Below are positions 1 through 10,580 of a DNA stretch of 64,000 bases, piece after piece. Numbering within the stretch: the stretch's first letter is position 1; the number at the start of each line of letters is the position of its first letter. The DNA comes from Tolypeutes matacus (Eukaryota; Chordata; Mammalia; Cingulata; Chlamyphoridae). The position numbers and the translations under genes were made by a program. The stretch covers positions 8,416,501 to 8,480,500 of the forward strand of contig JAKSZT010054399.1 in NCBI GenBank assembly GCA_026826555.1, in the 5' to 3' direction. A model generated the notes under the pieces. The model had not been told where the DNA came from and searched no databases. It saw only the letters and a list, made by a program, of their open reading frames with translations.

Positions 1-554
1 AAAAGCACATGAAAAAATGCTCAACATCACTTGCTATCAGGGAAATGCAAATCAAAACTACAATGAGATACCATCTTACACCCATCAGAATGGCAGCTAT
101 TAAAAAAACAGGAGACACTAAATGTTGGAGAGGATGTGGAGGAATAGGAACCCTCATCCACTGCTGGTGGGACTGCGGTATGGTCCAGCCACTGTGGAGG
201 ACAGTTTGGCGGTTCCTCAGAAAACTAGCAATAGATCTTCCGTATGATCCAGCAATTCCACTGCTGGGTATATACCCAGAAGAACTGAAAACAAAAATAC
301 AAACAGATATATGCACACCAATGTTCATAGCGGCATTGTTCACCATTGCCAAAAGTTGGAATCAGCCCCGGTGCCCATCAACAGACAAATGGATAAGCAA
401 AATGTGGTACATACATACAATGGAATATTACTCAGCTGTAAGAAGGAACAAAGTGCTAACACATGGAATAACGTGGATGAATCTTGAAGACCTTATGTTG
501 AGTGAAGCAAGCCAGGCACTGAAGGATGAACAGTATATGACCTCACTGATCTGA
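1..554 (+). pseudogene. L1 ORF2 C-terminal fragment, open frame
   Basis: The frame is open from the window edge to a stop after 554 (first Met at 9; 181 residues). ORF2p is the L1 endonuclease/reverse transcriptase; this is its C-terminal segment. It contains the L1 cysteine knuckle: Cys39-x3-Cys43-x7-His51-x4-Cys56, within the stretch reading [18 protein letters not shown]. The strongly conserved blocks [11 protein letters not shown] and [11 protein letters not shown] follow, then WNQP..P. The end (…MTSLI) falls where ORF2 normally ends. No internal stop or frameshift is visible, so this copy is fairly young, but the catalytic domains lie outside the window. Confidence 0.88.
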
Positions 555-1217
555 ACTGAGGAAAGTGAGCAGTCTCTGAGAACCATTGTCTGAAAGATAG
601 GTTAACAAAGGAGAGTAAGAGAAGAGCAGGCTTTGAGCCATCACCCATATGGACATAATCTATGTAAGTGTATTTGATTATTTTATGGACTGAATGTTCA
701 TGGAGGATTTGGATCACAGAAGGGTTACAATGGGTACTGCGGGAGATTATAGGGGGGGGTGTATGGGGGCGTTTCGTGGGGATTGGTTCATCCGAATATA
801 CATGAAAGATATACAAAATCATTCAAAGGATTGGGGGATGGGGCATGGTCACGATGGGTGGATAATCACACAATAAATGAGGGAATCTGAATTCCTAGCC
901 TGGAGAGCTCTGCCACAGTCTCCAAGGGAGCAACAATAGTCCTCTGAGTGTAGGGACAGTGCCTGTCAAAATAGGATGACCCACTGGTGTTTTGTTTTTT
1001 TTTTTTTTTATTGGTGACTACCCTTGTGAGTCTTTGCTCTTGTAAATGAGACTTAGCCTGCAGTTGTGGGGTGCCTAAGGGTAGCCAACTGAGAGCCTCC
1101 TTGTTGCTCAAATGTGGCCTCTCTCTAAGCCGAACTCAGCATATGATTGCATTACCTTCCCCCCAACGTGGGACATGACTCCCGGGGATGAGCCTCCCTG
1201 GCAACGAGGGATTAATA

Positions 1218-1234
1218 CCAAGTGCCAACTGGCA
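1218..1234. repeat. Target-site duplication of U4 retrocopy (left)
   Basis: This 17-bp direct repeat is identical to 1308-1324. The empty-site version is at 2665-2681 in the paralogous L1 module. Confidence 0.9.
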
Positions 1235-1311
1235 GCTTTGCGCAGTGGCAGTATCGTAGCCAATGAGGTTTATCCGAGGCATGATTATTGCTAATTGAAA
1301 ACTTTTTCCAA
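1234..1311 (+). ncRNA. RNU4 pseudogene: U4 snRNA retropseudogene, 3'-truncated
   Basis: From AGCTTTGCGCAGTGGCAG onward this matches vertebrate U4 spliceosomal RNA from nucleotide 1 to about 78. It includes the U6-pairing stem II/I region and the 5' stem-loop, with only a few changes (for example GGCGCG to GGCATG, and one C to T near the end). The 3' half of U4, including the Sm site and 3' stem, is missing, and there is no A-tail. It is flanked by 17-bp direct repeats (ccaagtgccaactggca at 1218-1234 and 1308-1324). It lies inside an L1 3' UTR, lacks a U4 promoter, and cannot form a U4 snRNP. Confidence 0.93.
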
Positions 1312-2125
1312 GTGCCAACTGGCAACACATATAGAGTATAGTTGCATATTGATGGATAGGACAGATGGGTAGTGATATTACTGGGTTTGGTGGTGCAGCA
1401 TTGACAGGTGGGTAGATTAGGAAGGGCAGGTTCAAATACCCAGGGCATGTAACTATGAATCTTGACATTCCATGAGTCAAGACAGGAAAGTGTCATATGC
1501 CCCAGAGGGGTGGGGAGGAAGGAACAGTTAAGATCTAATGGGGTATTTAGTGGTCTTGGGAAAGGTTTTTCATTACCTTACAGTAATGGACACAGGACAT
1601 GGTAAATATCATCAAAACTTATTAAACTGTATCGTCTAAATTGTAAACTATACTGTAAATCATTGACAATGTTTAGTTGCTATATTTTGCTATCTGTATA
1701 ACAGTTATAACAATGCTAACATCCAAAAAAAAGGGAGGGGGGTTTAATATGGGGTGGGGAAGGGGAGTGTGGTTTGGTATCTGGGAGTCTCTGATATTCC
1801 GTGTGTGACTTTGCTATAACCTAAAACTTCTTTGAAAATTAAATGAAAATTTGGGAGACACTGGGGATTGAGAGGGGAAGGTGTCATGGCACACCGGATA
1901 TCCAATAACACAGTGATAAAAGGAAAAACCAATATATATATATATTTTAAAGGCATTTCTTTTGCTTTTTTCCCCATTTTTTTGAATGTCCCAATCCACA
2001 AATTATATTTTGTTTTATTTTGTTTTTTGTTTGATTGTTTGTTTGTCTTTTTGGATTTTTTTTCCTGAGTTTCCTTATGTTTGTCTCTTGCATGTAAGCT
2101 TTTCATTGTTGTTTCTTTTTCCTAT

Positions 2126-2686
2126 TAAGTGTATTTGGTTATTTTATGGGCTACATGTTCATGGAAGATTTACATCACAGAAGGGTTACAATGGGTACTG
2201 CAGGGGACTATTGGTGGGGGGTGTCTGGGAGGGGGGGATTCATGGGAGTAAGTTCATTTGAATATACATGAAAGATATACAAAATTGTTCAAAAGATCAA
2301 AGGATGGGGCATGGTCACGGTGGGTGGACAATCACTGAATAAATGAGGGAATCTGAATTCCCAGTCTGGAGAGCTCTGTCACATTCTCCAAGGGAGCAGC
2401 AACAGTCCTCTGAGTGCAGGGACAGTGTCTGTCAAAAGAGGATGGCCCACTGATGAGTTCTTGTTATTGATGACTACCCTTATGAGTCTTTGCTCTTGTA
2501 ACTGAAACTTAGCTTACTGTTATGGGATGCCTAAGGGTTGCCACCTGAGAGCCTCCTTGTTTCTCAAATGTGGCCTCTCTCTAAGCCATATGAATGCATT
2601 ACCTTCCCTGCAACGTGGGACATGACTCCTGGGGATGAGCCTCCCTGACAACGAGGGATGAATACCAAGTGCCAACTGGCAACACA
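2126..2686 (+). repeat. L1 3' UTR module, copy 2 (uninterrupted)
   Basis: This is the second copy of the module at 664-1329. It preserves the empty site for the U4 insertion: the 17-mer at 2665-2681 occurs once here, but twice, flanking U4, in copy 1. From 2687 it runs into the standard L1 3' UTR tail to 3657. Confidence 0.8.
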
Positions 2687-3657
2687 ACTGGAAAAAGACC
2701 TTGAATAAAAGGAGGAAAAGGTAAAGACAAATGAGTTCATGTGGCTAAGAGACTTCAAAGAGAGTCGGGAGGTCCTCCCAGAGGTAACACTTACGCACAC
2801 CTCAGTAGGAGCTCATAGAACATCAAAGTGCATATCACCCCACACAGAGGGGCTCCTGAGAGCTCTGGAGACACCCAGGGCCTATATAAGGGGGGATAGG
2901 CCCAGAGACTGACGCCTTATCAGTGGGCTCTATTTTGGAATCTGTGCTCCTGAGAGTGACAGAATTGGACTCAAAAAAGTCCTCCCTGCACAGGGTTCAT
3001 CAGTCCCTTCTATTCAAACCTATATGTGATGCTGGAGTTTTTAGGTATACTTCCAGAGACTGGAGCCTCTGGCCTACCTATGTACCAGGTGTGCGTGGAA
3101 TCTCAGTGGAGCTGCAACTCCTACTCTACAGCTCAATGGACTCATCCAAGTCACCTGGCGAGGAGACGACGATGGGCAACGGCCATCCCAGGGAATGGAG
3201 AGGGCCTGCATCTGCAGGCAGGATCATCCCACTAGAGTGGACTTAATGGTATTCTGTATTACACATATGGTAATTCAAACAATGGAAGAAATTATAACAG
3301 TGAGGTAGAGCCAGTGGCCACTGGACACTTTCGGGGCAGGGAGGGGATGTGCAGTTGAAATACAGGGGCTTCTTCAGGATTTGGAGGTTGTCCTAAGTGC
3401 CGTTGTGGCAACAGATGTAGGCCATTTTAAATCAGCACACACCATTCAGAACTGTGTGGGAGAGAGTTTGATCTACGATGTGAACTGTGGTCTATGGTTG
3501 ATGGCAAGGCCCCAAACGTATAAGTCCATTGAGGATGATGGGCCTTGTAGGAGATGTTTGTGTGGGATGTGGTGGGAGGTGTGGGAGGTGGGGAACATGG
3601 GAATCCCTGTAGGTTCCATGTAATATTTAGGTAAGTAAAGCACCTCTTTAAAAAAAT

Positions 3658-3830
3658 ATATATACAGATATATAGAGATATCTATATATATTTAAAAATA
3701 ACATTTTTCTAAGCAAATGCACATATATGCATATATATTTATACATCATTTTACAAATATTGGTAAGTGAAAATTTTGATTTTTACCCACAATAAAAAAT
3801 AAATAAATTAAAAAAAAAATGCAGTACAAC
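3658..3830. repeat. AT-rich low-complexity tract
   Basis: The stretch is dominated by TATATA and ATATAT, and lies between the A-tail of the L1 at 1-3657 and older L1 sequence. It probably derives from decayed A-tails. No gene is visible. Confidence 0.6.
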
Positions 3831-4930
3831 AAAAGTATAAAGAATAAAGGAGAGATTGAATAAAATTGCACCATTTTAGATTTATTCAATATACATGAAA
3901 TGGTATATTATTTGGAGATAAGTTAACTTAAATTAAAGATTTAACTTAAATTAAAGATAGTTAAAGATGCATGTTGAACTCCTAGAACAACAATGCAAAC
4001 ATAAGAGGCATTGGTAATTATCCAAAAAGAGAGATAAAATGAAACAAAAAATACTAAATTATTAGTCAGTCAAAGGGTTGCTGATGCGAAATACCAGAAA
4101 TCGGTCGGTTATTAAAAAGGGTATTTATTTGGGGTAGAAGCTTACAGTTACCACGCCATAACGTGTAAGTTACTTCCCTCACCAGTCTATTGCCATGTGT
4201 TAGAGCAAGATGGCTGCTGACATCTGCCAGGGTTCAGGCTTCCTGGGTTCCTCTCTTCCCGGGGCTCATTTCTCTCTGGGCTCAGCTACTCTGTTTTCTC
4301 CACAAAGTCAGCTGTAGACTATCAGGAGACTGGCTCTGTCTCTCTCGGGGCTTGATTCTCTCTGGGCTCAGCTGCTCTGCTCCATTTTGTTCTTCTCCTG
4401 TGTGTTCACTTCCCAGACTCCAGCTCAAAATTCCAACTCTCTTCTCTGTCACGTGGTTTTCTCTGTGAGCCCCTGCCCACCAAGGGGGCAGAAACTCAAC
4501 ATCCTACTGGTGTGGCCCAATCAAAGCCCTAATTATAATTTAATCATGCCCAGAGGAAAAGACCAGTTCACACACATAATCCAATATCTATTTTCGGAAT
4601 TCATAAATAATGCCAAACTGCTACACAAAGTAAGAAAAAAGAGGCAAGAAACAAAGAACAGATCAGACAAATTCAAATAGCAATTGTTTCATTTCAACTC
4701 ATTTATATTATTTATTATATTAAATATAAGTAACCTAAACATCCCCATTAAAAAGCAGAGATTGTCAGCATGGATAAAAATGCAGAAACCAATTACAAGA
4801 AGCTCAAGAGCAATCCAACTTAAATATAAAGACCAAGATTTGTTAAAAATGAAAGGATGAAGAAAAATAAACTATATAAACACTAACCAAGAGAAACTGG
4901 AATGGCTATATTGATATTCAACAATGCATT
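3831..4930 (+). mobile_element. Old LINE-1 fragment (ORF1-ORF2 junction), split
   Basis: The right part (4630-4930) matches the start of L1 ORF2 at DNA level: the cues AAAAGCAGAGATTGTCAGCAT, then GGATAAAAA, AAATATAAAGACCAAGAT and CTGGAATGGCTATATTGATAT. The left part is the A-rich inter-ORF region. An LTR at 4059-4625 interrupts it. No frame is intact. Confidence 0.7.
4059..4625 (-). mobile_element. Solo LTR, xenarthran ERVL-type family
   Basis: It belongs to the same family as the proviral LTRs at 22517-23016 and 24578-25075. Shared landmarks on the plus strand are ATTAGTCAG at the left, a GGGTATTTATTTGGGGT.GAAGCTTACAG-type block, the repeated GATGGC and GGCTCA.TTCTCT region, a block like AGAGGAA.AGACCAGTT, and the AATAATGCCAAACTG terminus. 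TTTATT near the left edge is the minus-strand AATAAA signal. It carries no coding sequence and is inserted in an old L1. No clear 5-bp target duplication was found. Confidence 0.75.
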
Positions 4931-5454
4931 TGTATTCTGTTCTATGAAAAATTATTTAGAAGAATTTTTTTTTAATATAATGTAACCATTTAATCAGTTG
5001 GGATGTCATTTCTCTCACTTTTTTTGTCAACTTCTGGAATTTTCACATCCTAAGGAGAACCCTCCAATTTGATGTGATACACATTTAAATTTATCCTCCC
5101 AACTGCCTACATTATTCCCAAGCTTACTTTTAGGCATTTAGGTCTTAAAGAGGGTAATTTTCACTCAGCATATCAGGGCTCCACTGTAATAGAGGCCTGA
5201 AGTTGGGAACTGCTATAAGAAGTGATGAAGTCACTGGGGGAATTCTCGTGCTGGTTTCTATCAGCATAACACTTGGTAGTAGGAATATACATATAACAGT
5301 AACCTATGTAGCAGAAGACTGACAAATTCCAGGTCATTATCTAAACAACCATATGGAACCCTAAACAATTTTGAAAAATTTGTGTTCATGAGATTGTAAA
5401 GTTGTTCAAACAAAGCCACAAAGGCAATATTTAAATCTTTCTTTTAACTTGCAG
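4931..5454. other. Unique DNA, ends in a splice-acceptor-like site
   Basis: I recognise no repeat here. The last 25 bases are pyrimidine-rich and end in CTTTTAACTTGCAG, a good 3' splice-site sequence directly before the open frame at 5455-5677. Confidence 0.5.
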
Positions 5455-5677
5455 AGAACAAAACAAAAACAAATTTAAAAAAAATTCTGTAGAGACAGAT
5501 GCAGAGAGGAGGTTATTATCTCAAGTATTGGATGGTTTTAAGCCAACAACAGAAGCATCAGTATGGGATCCTGCAGAACAGGCACACATGTCATCACTGT
5601 TGAGTAAAGTAATTACAAATTTGGCACCAGCAAAGGATTTTTATTTGCCAAAATGTGGCAGTTTAAGTAGAAAATGA
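5455..5677 (+). CDS. Candidate 3'-terminal coding exon of unknown gene
   Basis: Seen: a polypyrimidine tract plus CAG at 5452-5454 is followed by a frame open for about 74 codons to TGA at 5675-5677. The first codon is split after its second base (phase 2). The first dozen residues are Lys/Asn-rich; the rest has balanced, protein-like composition, including the segment WDPAEQAHMSSLLSKVITNL and a C-terminus CGSLSRK. There is no Met start near the beginning, as expected for an internal or terminal exon. I do not recognise the protein. No repeat family is evident over it, and no close poly(A) signal follows. It could be a chance frame: about 74 codons without a stop in AT-rich DNA is uncommon but possible. 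Confidence 0.3.
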
Positions 5678-6284
5678 TTACCACCACTTTGAGCAGGTCT
5701 GATCATCCATCAGTTATTAATTCCCTTGGCACCCAATTGCATAACATTGCTGTTTATGAGCAAATGAGCTATCATGGCTCCAGTTAACTGAAACTCACTT
5801 CTGCAGCCTGGTCATTTCTCAAGATTACAATTTGACCATGAGATGTAATGACTCAAAATTACTCAAAATTGACCATAAGATTATATATATATATATATAT
5901 ATATATGATCATTTTTGTGACTGCCATGCTCAAATATATTTATTGGGAGAATATTTTCAATAATTACAAGGGCTAGAAATCTTTTCAGAAGTCATGATAA
6001 AAATATAAGACAATAATTACCCACAATATTGTAGTTTTTTCTTCATTGATGTCTTCCCTGTTATGCTTTCAGTGCTCATGAACATAGACTTTCTGGTGAA
6101 ATTCAAAAATCTCATTTTGAATGAATTACACTGTTTAAATTGTTTCAAAAACAGTCTCTGAAGTTTTGCTTTAGATGGCGTTCTTTTGCTACTGCTTTGG
6201 CTAAAATCAAATTGATAGCAGCATTTATCATTGCCTAAAATTACATTTTATGCTAATTTGTTTATTTGATTTTTTTGTTTCTTA
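5678..6284. other. Unique AT-rich DNA with (AT)n at 5881-5906
   Basis: A perfect TA/AT dinucleotide run lies at 5881-5906. Nothing else is recognisable; it may include 3' UTR if the preceding frame is a real exon. Confidence 0.5.
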
Positions 6285-6432
6285 TTTGTTTGTCTACCCC
6301 ATTAGAATATAAGTTCCAGGAGGGAAAAGCTTTTTTAAAAATATGTTCTGCCCATCGGTGTATCACCAACCTTGACAATAGTGACTAGTTCATAGTAAGT
6401 CTCAATAAATATTCATCAAATGAATGAGTAGA
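6285..6432 (+). mobile_element. LINE-2 3' end
   Basis: It contains the L2 3' terminal signature: a ..AGAATATAAGTTCCAGGAGGG.. block, a ..CACCAACCTTGACAATAG.. block, then TCATAGTAAGTCTCAATAAAT and a closing CAAATGAATGAG. It is an ancient mammal-wide repeat. Confidence 0.75.
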
Positions 6433-7419
6433 ACTCTACAGATACTTCCAGAAAACATTCAATGGTTGATATTTTCATCATTCCCTTTTCTGAAGACAAA
6501 GACAACTAGTTTATATAGCTACCCCTGAATAACAAAAAGTTGCCTTTCTTAATTTATGATGAAAAATGAATAAATATGTCAAGCACACTCTGGTCAAAAT
6601 GGTGGAGTAGGAAGCTTTGCGGCTCTGGCCCCCACAGAAGTTTTCAATAACTAGCAGGAAGAACTGGCAGAAACGTCTTTCTCAAAACTCCAGAAAACAG
6701 TTAAGGGATTGCAGTAACAGGGTGAGCACCAAATCAAGTGAAAAGCACCTTTTGGATCCCTGGCTGGCCCTTCCCCCACACCCTCAGCAGCTTAGGAAAG
6801 AGCCAGTCCACAGTCCCATTGTGGATCCCAGGTCCCAGCTGCAGAGGAAGCAGAGCAGCCCTCACTCACATACTAGTAGCATGCATGTCAGGCTCAGTCT
6901 TTTGGATGGTGGCCTGAGGGACTAACTGCCCCAGACATTTCTCAGCATTTAGGAGGCAGCTTACAGAGCTCTCCAACAGAATGCTGTGGGAGAACAGTCA
7001 ATTGACCCTTGCCTGGGTGGGACAAGGGATTACTGGTTCTATGGAAAACAGTGAAGTTTCACCAGGGTTGTGAGGAAACTTTTTCCTAGGTAAGAGTGAA
7101 TAGTTACCATGTAAATGGGGAAATTTCTAAGACCAAATATGCATGCCCATGACAAGATACATGAATAAAAAGGGTTAGGGTGGCCCCTGTGCTTTAGCCT
7201 CGAGTTATTCTCTGAACTCATTATATGGATAAGCCCTGAAGGAGAGCACTCACACAGATCAATCTGCAAAGACTGTTTTCTTTTTTTCCTTCTACGCTCC
7301 CCCCAACTTTTTTTCTTAGATTGTAGCAATAAATAAAGCTCTACATTGACACTAATTGGATATAAGCTCCAGGAAAAGATGCCTGAGTCTAAATTCCAAT
7401 GATACATTAAAATATCAAA

Positions 7420-8470
7420 ATGTCCTGGCATCAACAAAAGATTACAAAACATACAAAGATACAGGAAATGATCCAGATAAAGGAGAAGATTAAAGCATTA
7501 GAAATTATCAATAAGGAGGACAGACCTGGGACATATCAGACTACGATATTTTTTTTAAACAGTCCTAAATATGCTCAAAGAGCTAAAGGAAAACATGCAC
7601 AAAAAAAGGAAATTAGAAAAATGATAGGTGAACACAAAGATAATATAAATAGAGATATGGAATTTATGAAACAGAAGCAAACGAAGCCAAGACTACAGTA
7701 ATGGAAATTAGAAATACCTCGAGGTATTCAACAGCAAATTGGAGCTGGTAGGATAAAGAATCAGTGAACTTGAGGATAAGACAATTGAAATCACCTATTC
7801 TGAGGAACAGAAAGAATGAAGAAAAGTGAACAGAGTCTGAGGAATATATGGAACACCATCAAACGTGCCAGTATATTCATTGTGGGGGTCTCAGAAGGAG
7901 AAGAAAGAAAATATTAAAAGAACTAAAGGCTGAAAACTCCCCAAATTTAAAAAAGATCTGAATGTGTCTGTCACTCAGCAAACTCCAAACAAGATGAGCC
8001 CAAATACATCAACAATGTGGCATATTATGATCAAACTATCAAACGCCAAAGATGAAGAGAAATTCATGGGAGCTGCAAAGAGAGAAACAATGTGTCATGT
8101 ACAAGGCAGCCTCAATAAGAATAAATGCCCCTTTCTGAAATTGAAGTTATTGCATTATTTCACCATTCATTTACAAAAAAGAAAAACTAAAATATAAGTT
8201 TAAAATGTGAATTCTTAAAAAAAAAAATGCCAATCTCTCATCAGAAACCATGGAGTCAAGGAGGTAGTGGGTTGAAATAAAGTGCTCAGAGAAAAAAATT
8301 GCCAACCAAGATTTATATTCAGCAATATTTTCTTTCAAAAATGGGGGAGAGATTAAGACATTCCCAGATAAACAAAAGCTGAAAAAGTTTGCTAACCATA
8401 GACCTGTACTACAAGCAATGCTAAAGGGAGTTCTTCAGACTGAAAGGAAAGGACACTAGACAGTGGATCA
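7420..8470 (+). pseudogene. L1 ORF1 pseudogene
   Basis: ORF1p is the RNA-binding chaperone of L1. The N-terminal Lys/Glu-rich part is open at 7420-7701; later frames are broken. DNA-level landmarks of the coiled coil, RRM and C-terminal domain occur in order up to the CTAAAGGGAGTTCTTCAGAC end typical of L1/HAL1 ORF1. Confidence 0.6.
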
Positions 8471-8699
8471 AAGCAGCATAAAGAAATAGAGGCCTCGATA
8501 AAGGTAATGATTTAGTTAATTGTAAATGGAGTATTATTATATTGTGTATTTGGGTATGTACTACACTTCCTACTTACACGTGCTCAAATGCACATTCAAA
8601 AAAAGTAATGATAAATCTATTGTTTTGGACATACCCTGTTCAAAGATATAATTTCTAACAACTACAAAAAAAGAAAGGGGGTTGGAGAGGTTAAGAATA

Positions 8700-9130
8700 A
8701 TGTAGATCTCACCAAATTAATAACTAATAAAGAGAATTAATCAATAATCAAAAACTCCCAACAACAACACAAAAGCCCAGGACTAGATGACTTCACTGGG
8801 GAATTTTACCAAACATTCTGAGAAGAATTAACAACAGTCTGCTCAAACTCTTTAAAAAAAACCAAAGAGGAAGGAACACTTAATAAGTCATTCTATGAGG
8901 CCAGAATCACCCTACTACCAAAGCGAGATAAAGATATCACAGTAAAAGAAAATTACAAACCAATATCCCTTAAGAATATAAGTGGAAAACTTATCAACAG
9001 TATACTAGCAAACTGAGTCCAAAAACACATTAAAAGAATTGTACACTATGATCAAATGGGATTTATTGCAGGTATGCAAGTTTATTCAATTAAAAAAAAA
9101 TAATGTAATACACCACATTAATAGAATGGA
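8700..9130 (+). pseudogene. L1 ORF2 reverse-transcriptase fragment
   Basis: Translated with breaks, it reads the conserved L1 RT blocks: GPDGFTGEF-like, then an F.E...L.K..EEGTL.KSFYEA-like block, and a Q.GFIAGMQ-like block. There is an in-frame stop after …ILAN. The fragment ends before the FADD active-site motif. Confidence 0.75.
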
Positions 9131-9354
9131 GGGGAGAAAACACATGATAGGGGAAATGGGTGTAATATATAATAGGTATAGTATTTCTGTTTGGGGAGAT
9201 GATAAAGTTTAAGAATGGAAGATGGTGACAGTACCACACCATTGTGAATGTGATTCATCCCTTGAATGGTATGCTTGGGAGTAGTTGAGATAGGAAAGTT
9301 TATGATGTATATATGTTCCCACAATAATTTTAAAAAAAGATCATCTAAGCCTTA

Positions 9355-9840
9355 GATTCTAAGGAGACATTCACAAATTCAATATGTGATCCTTGATTGG
9401 ATCTACCAAGGGAGTAGAAAGGCTTAAGAGGACATTATTGGGGCATGTGAAAAAATTGTAATATAGAGTATAGTCTTTATATAAATGTTAAATTTCTTGA
9501 ATATGATAACTGCACTTAAGATGGTTACGTAAGTGAACATACATGTTCTTAAGAAATGTTAATAGCAGTATTAAGTGTTCTGGTGCCTGATGTATATAAC
9601 CTACACTCAAGTGTTCAGCAAATGGATTGATAAGTAGACAGATGGACAGACTGATAGATATATGGATACATAGAATGATACAATAAATATACCAGACTAT
9701 TAAAATTGGTGGATCTGGGTATATGGGGATGTTGGAGGAGGTTTGAGTTCTCTGTATAGGGGTTATATTATTTTTGTTTACTGTCCTCTAAGTTTGAAGG
9801 GATTTCAAAATTAAAAATTAAAAAATATGCCAATACAGAT
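9355..9840 (+). mobile_element. Old L1 3' UTR end
   Basis: It matches the remembered L1M-type 3' UTR layout: TTGATATGATAACTGCACT-like and TACGTAAGTGAACAT.C-like segments, TGTTCTTAAGAAATG, GGTGGATCTGGGTATA, and an AATTAAAAATTAAAAA tail. It directly follows the L1 at 6590-9345 and may be part of it. Confidence 0.55.
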
Positions 9841-10097
9841 TATAATTATTTATGTTTTTATTTTCTTTTGATGACTCCATGGCTAATTCAGACAGATAGA
9901 ATGAAATGCCTAAGATTTTAAGTCCCGGACAAGTTTATATTGCTGAATGGTACACACAAATAAAACAAATTTCCCAAATTTACTTGTGATATATATTAGA
10001 GAGAGATCCCACCTAATTTCTGTTGCCATAAATTGAAAGTCACAAAATTACTTTTTTTAGGCTATTTGGTCACATGGTTTCCAAATGTGATGCATCA
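9841..10097. other. Unassigned DNA
   Basis: It is AT-rich. I recognise no repeat or gene. Confidence 0.4.
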
Positions 10098-10580
10098 TGC
10101 ATCAGTCTGGTTTCTCCAGAGAAACAAAACCATCAGGATGTATACATACATACATACATGCATATACATATATATCATTTATATATGATTTATTATAAGG
10201 AATTGGCTTATGTGCTTGTGGGAGCTGGCAAGTCCTAATACCACAGAGTAGGCTTTAGGCTGGGAATCCCGTTAAAGGTGATGTTGAAGTCTTGAGTCTG
10301 AATTCCTTAGGGGAAGTTGGCAGGCTGGAAATTCCAATGTGGTGTTGAAGGCTTGAGGCAGAACTTCTATTCTGAGACCTTCCCTTCTTGCTGTTAAAAC
10401 TTCCAACTCATTGGATGAGGCCCATCTACCTTACAGAGAAGAATCTCCTTTACTTAAGGCCAACTGATTGTAGATGCTAATCCCATCTACAAAATACCTC
10501 CAAAGTAACAGCTAGGCCAGTGTTTGACCAAACAGCTGGAACCATAACCTCATCAAGTTGACACATGAATCAACTGTAAC
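10098..10580 (-). mobile_element. MLT2-like ERVL LTR
   Basis: Read on the plus strand, it starts TCTGGTTTCTCCAGAGAAAC, which is the reverse of the common LTR end GTTTCTCTGGAGAACCCTGACTAA. It then runs through TATAAGGAATTGGCTTATG, CTTTACTTAAGGCCAACTG and ATTGTAGATGCTAATC to GTTTGACCAAACAGCTGGA and CAAGTTGACACATGAATC. A (TACA)n stretch at 10141-10162 lies at the usual AT-rich variable site. It has the same general type as the LTR at 26497-26945 but in the opposite orientation. No retroviral coding sequence is adjacent. Confidence 0.65.

Larger units (their letters stand above)
664..1329 (+). repeat. L1 3' UTR module, copy 1 (interrupted)
   Basis: It shares with 2126-2686 the run of landmarks TTCATGGA.GATTT, ATCACAGAAGGGTTACAATGG, the ATATACATGAAAGATATAC block, the ACTACCCTT.TGAGTCTTTGCTC block and GGGACATGACTCC. 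The copies differ mainly by substitutions and by the U4 insertion plus target duplication (about 90 bp). Beyond GGCAACACA the two copies diverge completely. Confidence 0.8.
1..3657 (+). mobile_element. LINE-1 3' part (ORF2 end plus long 3' UTR)
   Basis: This is a plus-strand L1 cut off at the left window edge. It holds the ORF2 C-terminus, then about 3.1 kb of 3' UTR-like sequence ending at an A-rich tail near 3649-3657. The last 1.5 kb matches in layout the reverse-oriented 3' UTR at 43159-44700, which suggests that a long 3' UTR is normal for this L1 lineage. Positions 664-1329 and 2126-2686 are two copies of one module, so either the UTR is duplicated or two elements are joined here. I cannot decide without a consensus. 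Confidence 0.8.
6590..9345 (+). mobile_element. LINE-1 with 5' UTR, ORF1 and partial ORF2
   Basis: It begins with TCAAAATGGTGGAGTAGGAA, the usual L1 5' start containing a YY1-type AAATGG motif. A broken ORF1 follows: the start near 7420 reads MSWHQQKITKHTKIQE, and the C-terminal region at about 8190-8460 contains CAGAAACCATGGAGTCAAGG and a GACATTCCCAGATAAACAAAAG block. ORF2 then resumes only in the reverse-transcriptase region (8700-9130), so the endonuclease part is deleted. The 3' UTR is short (about 9130-9345). Multiple stops and frameshifts make it inactive. Confidence 0.75.

Noticed and set aside
9..554. Intact 181-codon frame as a host gene
   Set aside because: It is the C-terminus of L1 ORF2, with the cysteine knuckle and conserved blocks.
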